Below, piece after piece: positions 9,338 to 16,849 of a stretch of DNA of 64,000 nt. The stretch spans positions 434,001-498,000 of the forward strand of contig NZ_MDGK01000015.1 of the NCBI RefSeq assembly GCF_001870465.1. Reading direction: 5' to 3'. This DNA comes from Pseudomonas extremorientalis (GTDB lineage Bacteria; Pseudomonadota; Gammaproteobacteria; Pseudomonadales; Pseudomonadaceae). Positions within the stretch are counted from its first letter, which is position 1, and each line of letters starts with the position of its first letter. Below the pieces are notes generated by a model. The model did no database searches, was not told the DNA's origin, and was given only the letters and a program-made list of their open reading frames with translations. The position numbers were made by a program, and so were the translations under genes.

Positions 9338-9643
9338 ATGACGCAAGAACCTAGCACCCTCTATGCCAAGCTGCTCGGTGAAACTGCCGAAATTTCCTGG
9401 AAGGAGCTTGAGCCGTTCTTTGCCAAGGGTGCCCTATTGTGGGTCGACGCTGGCCTGGATTTGATCGAAGCGGCCGAAGGCATGGCCGAGGATAACCGCG
9501 ACAAAGTCGCTGCCTGGCTGGCCGCAGGTAGCCTTGGCGAAGTGTCTGCGACGCGGGCGCTGGACCTGGTGGAGCGCGATCCGAGCCTGTGGGCGGTGGT
9601 GGTTTCGCCGTGGATTCTGATCCAGGAAAGGGCGGCCCAATAA
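9338..9643 (+). CDS. DUF2288 family protein
   Basis: 101 residues, small, acidic and soluble, with ETAEISWKELEPFFAKGALLWVD near the N-terminus (quoted in part) and ERDPSLWAVVVSPWILIQER at the end, matching the DUF2288 family found in Pseudomonas and cyanobacteria. Function unknown. It is a single-gene unit with its own terminator directly downstream at 9649. Confidence 0.85.
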   Translation: MTQEPSTLYAKLLGETAEISWKELEPFFAKGALLWVDAGLDLIEAAEGMAEDNRDKVAAWLAAGSLGEVSATRALDLVERDPSLWAVVVSPWILIQERAAQ

Positions 9644-9648
9644 AAGCC

Positions 9649-9673
9649 CGCACGAAAAAGGTGCGTCTTTTTT
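9649..9673 (+). terminator. Rho-independent terminator after DUF2288 gene
   Basis: CGCAC GAAAAAG GTGCG followed by TCTTTTTTG, 6 bases past the stop codon. Confidence 0.75.
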
Positions 9674-9850
9674 GCCGCGGTAAGTGTGTAGCGGAGTAAC
9701 CGCTGAGGCGGTGATGGCATCTTGCCGTAGAGAAAGGTCACAGCCGAGGGTGACGTGCGCGTCACGGGAACAGTTGGGCGGGTGGCTAAACGGCTGCAGA
9801 ATTGTTTCGTGGTGTGGCAAGGCTATACATTTTTTTGCAATACAGGCCGT

Positions 9851-9918
9851 CATCGCAGGCAAGCCAGCTCCCACATTTGAAATGCATTCCAAGTGTGGGA
9901 GCTGGCTTGCCTGCGATG
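9851..9918. repeat. REPIN (GCAGGCAAGCCAGC subtype)
   Basis: Two inverted arms, CATCGCAGGCAAGCCAGCTC and its complement, flank a short spacer, giving a 68-base hairpin. The arms differ from the GGGGGCAAGCCCCC subtype used by the other REPINs of the window. It lies between convergent genes, just past the stop of the tubulin-like gene. Confidence 0.85.
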
Positions 9919-9931
9919 GGCGCGCCTCGGT

Positions 9932-12109
9932 CTAAGCCGTCTTGCCGGTATGGTTGTTCAAGGAGATAACTTTGGTCTTGCCAATCCGGTGGCGGTAGAT
10001 CTCGCGCAGGTACTTGATCGCCTTCTTCACGCAATCCCGTGACAGGCGAATGTCATTGATCGACACGAACTTCTCTTTGTCGTTGATCAGCTCGCGGTAC
10101 TTCTTCTCATACATCGGCTTGATCGCGTACCAGTTGGTATCGAGGATCTTCGCCGGGTTCTCGAACTCGTTGAGCAACTCGTCGATACGATCTTCGTCGA
10201 AGTCCTCGTGGATGATGAAGTCCAGGATCGAGTTATCCAGCGTGTCATCGAAGCGATAAGGGTTGCGCGCAAAACAGCGTTTGATAAAGGCCACGATCAA
10301 CGTGAGGAAATCATCCGACAGGCACGGGCTCTTGGCGATCAGGGTGGTCAACGACAGGTTGGCCGAGGCGCCGATCACCAGGGCGTAGCGCTTGAGCGTG
10401 GTGTTGGGGAACAGGCTGTTGAGGTGGGTCTTGAGCCGATTCAGGTCCATGTAGGACAGCTTGTAGTCCTTGGGCAGCGACACAATCGAGACCACCGACG
10501 AGCAGTTCTTGAAGAAGTGCAGGTCATGCAGCGCGGCGGCGTCGTAGCCAGAGTTCTTGTACTGTTCCAGGGACGCCTTGTAGCGCTTGGATTCGATCGG
10601 CAACAGGCTGATGCCTTCGATGGCCTGGGTGACCTTGTTGAAATGCGGCAGGTCGATGGAACGGAAGAACAGATCGTCGATGTTCAGGCGCTGCGGCTCT
10701 TTCTCGAACACCTTGAACTTGTCGTTCGACGGCGCCGGGGTTTCCGGGACCACGGACTCGGCGTAGGCAATCGCCACCGGGCCGGCCAGGCTCATGAACA
10801 GGTCGTTGGCATCCAGGCGAATGGTTTCGCCGATGTCGATGCCGGCGCGCCGGAAGTAGTTCTGGTCGTAGTCGGTGGTCACGGCCTGGGCAGTGAGGAT
10901 GTTGAAGATCTGCTGGGAAATATACTGGTTGGCGTGTTTTTCCATGGCATTGACGTCAATGTTCTGGATATTGCCGTCATCGCTTTCTTCGGCATAACGC
11001 ATGATGTCATTGGAGATCAGCATCATCGCGTTCCACGGCCGGATCCGTCCCTTCACGCTGGCTTCGCTGCTGTCTTCATTGGCGAAGTTGTACGAGAAAT
11101 CCCATTCTTCCGACAGGTATTTGCACAGCAGTCGCCCGGCGTTGATGTGCAGCGCCTCGGACATTTCGCTGCGGTGGTCGGAAATGTTCGGCAGCACGCA
11201 GATGCCGCTGGTGAAGATCGGCTCGAACACAAAGGCGTGACCGCTCTTGCTGTCGTGCTCATCGGCGGGCTTGGTGTCGAAGGTCTTGTTCATGTACGAG
11301 TGTTGCTGGGCCAGGCCGAATTCCGAGGCCATGCCTGAACCCGTGCCGCCGCCGGCGCTGAAGATCGAGAAGTACAGGCGCGACTGGTTGGCCTTGATAC
11401 CGCAGGAGTCGATCAGGTACGAGTGGATCATCTTCCAGTCGGGGCTGGAAAAACGCTGGGTGTCTTTGTTCAGGATGATCTTGGCCAGGTACTGGCCGAG
11501 GATTGGCGCGTTACCGGCGCCACCAGCATGGACTTCCGACAGGTCCATGATTTTCATCTTGCTGTAGTCGCGCAGGAAACCGCTTTTCTCGCCCTTGCGC
11601 GAGAAGCGGATACGTCCGGCGATGTCCTTGTCCAGGTCGCCCAGCATCACCAGCGGCTCGACGAGGAATACCGGTTTGCTGGCCTTGCCGCTGCCCAGGC
11701 GCAGGTTGTTGCGGATCCACTGGGCCGGGCTGTAACCCTTGTCCTGTGACTTATCTTCGTTGCTGAATTCGTTCAGGTAGAACTTGCGCGCGTTGTACAC
11801 CAGTTCCGCGACGTCCAGCGCGATGTTCGAACCGCAGCGGCCCAGGCCGATCAGGCACACCGAGGGGAATTCCTGTTCGTTGCGCGGGTCGCTGTCGCCT
11901 TCCAGGTGGGGCGGGCGCGGGAACACCATGTCGCGCAGGCCGTCGAGGTTGTCGAGGATGCGGTCGGTATTGGTTTCGGTGAAGTACAGGTATTGCTGGG
12001 TGGCCAGCGGGCGGGCGGTGCTCAATGACTTTGAACCTGGGGGTGTGTCCGCAGGAGCTGGGAGCAATACGTCGGATACCACGGTGGCAGAGTTATTTTT
12101 AGAAGTCAT
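9932..12109 (-). CDS. Large tubulin/FtsZ-superfamily-like protein
   Basis: 725 residues. After an ~80-residue low-complexity N-terminus comes VCLIGLGRCGSN (residues 84-95), a nucleotide-binding glycine loop as at the start of FtsZ/tubulin. Then come HAGGAGNAPILG (194-205) and FSAGGGTGSGMASEFG (250-265), which contains the tubulin signature GGGTGSG. The order and spacing match the GTP-binding fold of the FtsZ/tubulin superfamily. The C-terminal ~400 residues are not recognisable and end in a basic tail. It is not FtsZ (about twice the size, different C-terminus) and stands alone between convergent and co-directional genes. Function unknown; polymer formation is an inference only. Confidence 0.72.
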   Translation of the reverse strand: MTSKNNSATVVSDVLLPAPADTPPGSKSLSTARPLATQQYLYFTETNTDRILDNLDGLRDMVFPRPPHLEGDSDPRNEQEFPSVCLIGLGRCGSNIALDVAELVYNARKFYLNEFSNEDKSQDKGYSPAQWIRNNLRLGSGKASKPVFLVEPLVMLGDLDKDIAGRIRFSRKGEKSGFLRDYSKMKIMDLSEVHAGGAGNAPILGQYLAKIILNKDTQRFSSPDWKMIHSYLIDSCGIKANQSRLYFSIFSAGGGTGSGMASEFGLAQQHSYMNKTFDTKPADEHDSKSGHAFVFEPIFTSGICVLPNISDHRSEMSEALHINAGRLLCKYLSEEWDFSYNFANEDSSEASVKGRIRPWNAMMLISNDIMRYAEESDDGNIQNIDVNAMEKHANQYISQQIFNILTAQAVTTDYDQNYFRRAGIDIGETIRLDANDLFMSLAGPVAIAYAESVVPETPAPSNDKFKVFEKEPQRLNIDDLFFRSIDLPHFNKVTQAIEGISLLPIESKRYKASLEQYKNSGYDAAALHDLHFFKNCSSVVSIVSLPKDYKLSYMDLNRLKTHLNSLFPNTTLKRYALVIGASANLSLTTLIAKSPCLSDDFLTLIVAFIKRCFARNPYRFDDTLDNSILDFIIHEDFDEDRIDELLNEFENPAKILDTNWYAIKPMYEKKYRELINDKEKFVSINDIRLSRDCVKKAIKYLREIYRHRIGKTKVISLNNHTGKTA

Positions 12110-12215
12110 TGTGCGCCATGTGCCTGGGCGGATGGCTGAAACAGATCAAGGGGCCATCACGGAATGGGTGTTCGCGACTTTACAGTGCGTCCTTGTCCTG
12201 GACGATTGGATTTTA

Positions 12216-12234
12216 CCCCTGTGATTTCAGGGGG
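12216..12234 (-). terminator. Hairpin downstream of the MHYT-GGDEF-EAL gene
   Basis: CCCCTG TGATTT CAGGGG dyad. On the minus strand it is followed by TAAAAT. It lies about 80 bases past the stop at 12314 and before the tubulin-like gene. Only a short A/T stretch follows, so it is a weak terminator candidate. Confidence 0.4.
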
Positions 12235-12313
12235 AACACGGCCGGACTCTGATGAATCGGCCGTTCGTCGGGGTTCTTTAGGCAAATGATGGCGAAATGC
12301 CAAAAATTCGGCG

Positions 12314-14593
12314 TCAGCGAATTGGCCTGACGATGGACGTGGACCCACCGCGACCCGGGGCAGGTTCTTTCGGTGCACTGATGTCTTTGGCGGCCAGCGT
12401 ACCGGTTGTGTGTAGCGGGTTACGCATGTTGATGCCTTGCATCACACCAACGATGTCACTGGCCGGCACCGCCGGGCTCAGCAGGTAACCCTGGACGAAA
12501 TCGCAGCCATGCTTGAGCAGCACCTCGAACTGGGCCTGGGTTTCCACGCCTTCGGTCACGACCTCCAGGTGCAGGGTATGGGCCATGCCGATAACCGCCT
12601 GGACAATCTCGATATCGGCGGTGGACCTGGGAATATCCTGGATAAACGAGCGGTCGATCTTCAACGTGTTGAGTGGCAGGCGCTTGAGGTAGGCAAGGGA
12701 AGAGTAGCCGGTACCAAAATCGTCGATGGCCAGCGATACGCCCAGCGCGCGGATTTGCCGCAGTAACGCCAGGGTACTGCTGATGTTGCCCATCAGTGCA
12801 TTTTCGGTGACTTCCAGTTCCAGGCGGTTCGCGCCGATGCCACTGAAGCGCAAGGCGTCTTCGATTTCGTCCGCCAGCTCGTCACGGGCCAGGTTCAGGG
12901 CCGAGCAGTTCACCGCCATGGTCAGATCGGTGTAGCCCCGGTCAGACAGCAGGCTCAGGTCATGACAGGCCTGGCGCAATACCCAGTGGTCCAGTTCGGC
13001 AATCAGCCCGTTGCTTTCTGCGATACCGATAAACCGGTCCGGCGCCAGCAACCCATGCTGGGGATGCTGCCAGCGCACCAAGGCTTCCAGGCGTGTGACC
13101 TTGCCGAGTTTCATGTCAAAGATCGGTTGATAGAACAACACCAGTTGGTTGCGGGTGCGCAGGGCGCTGCGCAGTTCTTCCTCCAGTTGCAGTTCGAGGA
13201 ACGCGCGGGTCTTCAGGTTGGAACTGAAGAAATTCAGGTTGTTACGCCCGGCGTCCTTGGACTGGTACAGCGCCAGGTCGGCGGTTTTCAGCAGCTCTTC
13301 GCAGGTCAGGCCATCGTCGGGGAACAGGCTGATGCCAATACTGGTGGTCATCACCATGCGCCGGCCGGCCAGTTCGATGGGTTCTTTCATCTGCTGCATG
13401 ATGCGTTGGGCCAGGTGCCGCGCTTCGTCGCGGTGGTGGATGCTGATCAGGATGCAGAATTCATCGCCGCCAAAGCGCGCCACCACATCCGCGTGGCTGC
13501 GTACCGAACCCTTGATATGCCCGGCCAGCACGGTGAGCAACTGGTCGCCGGCGTCATGCCCGAGGCTGTCATTGATGCGCTTGAAGTGGTCGATATCGAG
13601 GAAGATCACCGCCATCATGCCGTTGGACGCGGTTTTTTCGGCGAGCTTCTCCGCAAAGATCTGGTTGAAGCCGCGGCGATTGAGCAGGCTGGTGAGGGCG
13701 TCGTAATGCGCCACCTGTTGCAGCGATGCTCGGGCCTGGTCCAGTTCGCTGAGCAGGGCGTTGACCCGCCGCAGGTCGCGTTCCTTGTGCTGCAGTTTCT
13801 TGTCCGCCAGGGCGGCGCTGATGCTGCTGCCGATCACCAGCAGGGTGATGACGGCCACCGACAGGCCCAGTTGAATGGGGTTGTTATCCAGGGGTAACGA
13901 AAGGTCGGCCCCGGTGGGAACGATGAGTTGCATGGCCGCCATGCCGGTAAAGTGCATGCTCAGGATCCCGGCGCCGAGTACCAGGCTGGCAGCGTACTTG
14001 AGCAGTTGATGGAACACGCCGGCGCCGGTACGCAGGTAGCTCGACAGCAGCAGCGCAGCCAGGCTGGCACCGATGGCGATGCCCACCGAGGCCATGAACA
14101 GTCCGGACTCGAAATAGACCTGGGCCTGTGAGCGCATGGCAGACATGCCGACGTAGTGCATCAATGCGATGCCGATGCCCATCCACACCGACGCCAGCAG
14201 GTACTGGTGGAAACGCAGGTTGGAATGACTGAGGGTTTGCATGGCGAACAACGAGGCGACCAACGCAATCAACAGCGAAGCAAACGTTATCAATAATTCG
14301 TAGTGGATTGCGATGGGGGCCTGGAAGGCCAGCATGCTGATGAAATGGGTGGACCAGATCCCGCCTGCCAGGCAACCGGCGCCGAGCCAGCGCCAATGAC
14401 GTCTGGCGGTAGCGTCCTCGACATGGCCGACACGTTCGGCCATGTCCAGCGTACCGAAGCCGGCCGCGCAAGCGACCAGATAGGCGAGCAGCACCAGAAA
14501 GGGGTTATGACTGCAATTGAGTAATAAGTGCCCGCTCTTTGGAAGCTCGGTAAAAAAATGCAGACCTAGCCATTCCATAGCATGTCCCGTCAT
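12314..14593 (-). CDS. MHYT-GGDEF-EAL cyclic-di-GMP protein (NbdA/MucR-like)
   Basis: 759 residues. The N-terminal seven-helix MHYT sensor has the three repeated motifs STHFISM (81-87), MHYVGM (145-150) and MHFTGM (213-218), thought to bind copper and sense NO, O2 or CO. A GGDEF domain follows with an intact GGDEF at 375-379; the usual RxxD inhibitory site is not present (SHAD at that place). The EAL domain is complete: EAL 503-505, then NCSALNLA, ELEVTENALM, DDFGTGYSSL and LKIDRSFI. It could therefore both make and break c-di-GMP. Location next to the CxxCxxCC gene and rapA resembles the nbdA locus of P. aeruginosa. Confidence 0.9.
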   Translation of the reverse strand: MTGHAMEWLGLHFFTELPKSGHLLLNCSHNPFLVLLAYLVACAAGFGTLDMAERVGHVEDATARRHWRWLGAGCLAGGIWSTHFISMLAFQAPIAIHYELLITFASLLIALVASLFAMQTLSHSNLRFHQYLLASVWMGIGIALMHYVGMSAMRSQAQVYFESGLFMASVGIAIGASLAALLLSSYLRTGAGVFHQLLKYAASLVLGAGILSMHFTGMAAMQLIVPTGADLSLPLDNNPIQLGLSVAVITLLVIGSSISAALADKKLQHKERDLRRVNALLSELDQARASLQQVAHYDALTSLLNRRGFNQIFAEKLAEKTASNGMMAVIFLDIDHFKRINDSLGHDAGDQLLTVLAGHIKGSVRSHADVVARFGGDEFCILISIHHRDEARHLAQRIMQQMKEPIELAGRRMVMTTSIGISLFPDDGLTCEELLKTADLALYQSKDAGRNNLNFFSSNLKTRAFLELQLEEELRSALRTRNQLVLFYQPIFDMKLGKVTRLEALVRWQHPQHGLLAPDRFIGIAESNGLIAELDHWVLRQACHDLSLLSDRGYTDLTMAVNCSALNLARDELADEIEDALRFSGIGANRLELEVTENALMGNISSTLALLRQIRALGVSLAIDDFGTGYSSLAYLKRLPLNTLKIDRSFIQDIPRSTADIEIVQAVIGMAHTLHLEVVTEGVETQAQFEVLLKHGCDFVQGYLLSPAVPASDIVGVMQGINMRNPLHTTGTLAAKDISAPKEPAPGRGGSTSIVRPIR

Positions 14594-14717
14594 AGAGTCA
14601 CGTCACTGCCTGAGGCGATGACCTATGAGGTCGAGTATAGAAGCATAGGAGAATTCGCAAGGCGTAATGGCATTTTGCTTTTCTACGATTTTGGCATGCC
14701 GTCCATAGCGTTTGATG

Positions 14718-15083
14718 CTAAGCGCTGATCGGCAACGCCAGTTCCAAAGGCTGTTCCAGCGGTGCCAGGCCAAAGGCGGCACGGGCTGCATCACAATCGG
14801 CGTTGTGCACGCCCTCGTACCACGAGGACTCGAACTCACGGCACACGCTTGAGCGTTGTTCGTAGATCGTGCAACGGGTGCCTTGGCCCACTTCGCCCTC
14901 AAGGCTGCAGCAGCGCGCGGGTTTCTGGTCGGTGCCGATCATTGCAACGCGGGTCGGGTTGATCTGCACCACCAGGTCATCGGGCACCGTGCCCCCCGAC
15001 GAGGCGCACTCACCCCAGAAGAAAGACACACGAAAGTGTGAACAGCAGGCACCGCAATTCAGACACGGACTGGCTTCGGACAT
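14718..15083 (-). CDS. YkgJ-family CxxCxxCC zinc/iron-chelating protein
   Basis: 121 residues from the ATG at 15083 (MSEASPCLNC); an ATG at 15092 adds three residues. The N-terminus holds CLNCGACC (C7, C10, C13, C14), the hallmark of the UPF0153/YkgJ family. Further cysteines follow in RCCSLEG, RCTIYEQRSSVCREF and NADC. Presumed metal-binding, biochemical role unknown. The longer reading frame back to 15218 lacks family resemblance and was not used. Confidence 0.8.
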   Translation of the reverse strand: MSEASPCLNCGACCSHFRVSFFWGECASSGGTVPDDLVVQINPTRVAMIGTDQKPARCCSLEGEVGQGTRCTIYEQRSSVCREFESSWYEGVHNADCDAARAAFGLAPLEQPLELALPISA

Positions 15084-15334
15084 GGGCGTCATCAATAAGA
15101 AAAGTAGGTTGGGGATGCTACGGAAGGCTCGCCATTCTATCCGTGCCATGGCCGTTGGGAAGGGGGGCGCGCACTTATATTTTTGTGGGGAAAGTCCCGT
15201 GTTGCCGGGCGAAATCATGCCCTATCAGCTTTACGAATCATTACAGACAACCGGGCCCTGCCTGACTATGTTGCAGGTACCGGGCAGGATGCATCGGGCA
15301 TCGCAGCTCTCATAACAATAAAAGAGACGGACCC

Positions 15335-16681
15335 ATGCAGAACTCGACCCAAGCGGCGAATGCCTGGCGCATTCTGTTCCTGCTGTTCCTCGCCAACCTG
15401 TTCAACTTCTTCGACCGCACCATCCCGGCGATCATCATCGAGCCAATCCGCATGGAATGGCACCTGAGCGACTTTCAGCTCGGGATTATCGGCACCGCCT
15501 TCACCATCGTCTACGCGATTGCCGGGCTACCGCTCGGGCGGCTGGCCGACACCGGCTCACGCAGCAAACTGATGGGCTGGGGCCTGTTCGCCTGGAGCGG
15601 GCTGACGGCGGTCAATGGCCTGGTCGGCAGTTTCTGGACGTTTCTGCTGGTGCGCATGGGCATTGGTATTGGTGAAGCCAGCTATGCGCCGGCCGCCAAC
15701 TCGCTGATTGGCGATCTGTTCCCGGCACACCGCCGTGCGCGGGCCATGGGGATCTTCATGCTGGGCCTGCCGTTGGGGTTGCTGCTGGCATTCTTCACCA
15801 TCGGCTGGATGGTCAAGGCGTTCGACAGCTGGCGCGCTCCGTTCTTTATCGCCGCTGTGCCGGGGCTGATCCTGGCGGTGTTCATGTTCTATATCAAGGA
15901 GCCCAAGCGCGGCGCGGCAGAAATCGTGCAGGTTTCCCAGGAGCGTGTCGACCGCCCGATCCGTCGCGTGCTGGCGGTGCCGACCTTCCTGTGGCTGGTG
16001 TTGGCGGGGTTGTGCTTCAACTTCGCCACCTACGCCTGCAATTCGTTCCTGGTGCCGATGTTGCAGCGTTACTTCCTGATGCCCTTGCAGGACGCCGCGG
16101 TCGCCACCGGCGTGATCGTCGGCCTGACCGGCCTGGTGGGCCTGACCCTGGGCGGCTGGGTTGCCGACAAGATCCATCAGCGGGTCGCCAATGGCCGTCT
16201 CTTGTTTGCGGCGTTCAGTCTGATCATCTCTACCGTGACCACCGCGTGGGCTTTGCACGCCGGGCGCATCGAGATTGGTGTGTTCGTGGCGCTGTTCAGC
16301 GTGGGCTGGTTGTTTGCCTACAACTTCTACACCTGCGTGTACACAGCGATCCAGGACGTGGTCGAGCCGCGCCTGCGGGCCACGGCGATGGCGCTGTTCT
16401 TCGCAGGCTTGTATTTGCTGGGCGGCGGGATGGGGCCGATCGTGGTGGGTGGCTTATCTGACTACTTTGCCCATTCGGCGATGTATGCAGCGGGGGCGCA
16501 GCAGATGACCGAGGCTTACAAGGCGGTGGGATTGCACGATGCCATGTACCTGATTCCGGTGGCGTTGTTCCTGACCATGCTGTTCCTGTTCCAGGCGTCG
16601 CGCAGTTTTGTGCGCGATTCCAAGCGGATGAAGGATGGGTTGGGGACGGTTGAGGTGCCGGCTGCTGCTGCAACGGCCTGA
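15335..16681 (+). CDS. MFS transporter, Spinster-like family
   Basis: 448 residues, twelve predicted membrane spans. FFDRTIPAIIIEPI in the first helix, GRLADTGSRSKLMGWG in loop 2-3 and RMGIGIGEASYAPAANSLI in helix 4 are typical of the Spinster-like MFS branch (relatives of CzcD-unrelated sphingolipid/hexuronate-type carriers). A Shine-Dalgarno-like AAAGAGACGGA precedes the ATG. It stands alone on the plus strand between minus-strand genes, ending in a REPIN and a strong bidirectional terminator. Substrate unknown. Confidence 0.85.
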   Translation: MQNSTQAANAWRILFLLFLANLFNFFDRTIPAIIIEPIRMEWHLSDFQLGIIGTAFTIVYAIAGLPLGRLADTGSRSKLMGWGLFAWSGLTAVNGLVGSFWTFLLVRMGIGIGEASYAPAANSLIGDLFPAHRRARAMGIFMLGLPLGLLLAFFTIGWMVKAFDSWRAPFFIAAVPGLILAVFMFYIKEPKRGAAEIVQVSQERVDRPIRRVLAVPTFLWLVLAGLCFNFATYACNSFLVPMLQRYFLMPLQDAAVATGVIVGLTGLVGLTLGGWVADKIHQRVANGRLLFAAFSLIISTVTTAWALHAGRIEIGVFVALFSVGWLFAYNFYTCVYTAIQDVVEPRLRATAMALFFAGLYLLGGGMGPIVVGGLSDYFAHSAMYAAGAQQMTEAYKAVGLHDAMYLIPVALFLTMLFLFQASRSFVRDSKRMKDGLGTVEVPAAAATA

Positions 16682-16695
16682 TAGTGAGGTGACGC

Positions 16696-16779
16696 CATCG
16701 GGGGCAAGCCCCCTCCCACATTTGACGGTGCTGTCATGTCGATCACCGATCAGTTGTGGGAGGGGGCTTGCCCCCGATG
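16696..16779. repeat. REPIN (GGGGGCAAGCCCCC subtype)
   Basis: Inverted arms CATCGGGGGCAAGCCCCCTC and complement, 84 bases overall, placed between the convergent MFS and rapA genes. The outer arms also fold individually into REP hairpins. Confidence 0.9.
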
Positions 16780-16793
16780 GGGCCTCCAAGGCC

Positions 16794-16830
16794 AATGAAA
16801 AAGACCCGCATTGCGCGGGTCTTTTTCATT
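16794..16830. terminator. Bidirectional rho-independent terminator
   Basis: A near-perfect inverted repeat: AATGAAAAAGACCCGC, a five-base loop, GCGGGTCTTTTTCATT. It has A- and T-runs on both sides, so it can serve both the MFS gene (plus) and rapA (minus). Confidence 0.9.
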
Positions 16831-16849
16831 TAACAGGGCAGGGCGGTGA

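Noticed and set aside
9851..9918. Long hairpin as a rho-independent terminator or CRISPR-like repeat
   Set aside because: Arms match REP sequences, there is no T-run, and there are no regularly spaced copies.
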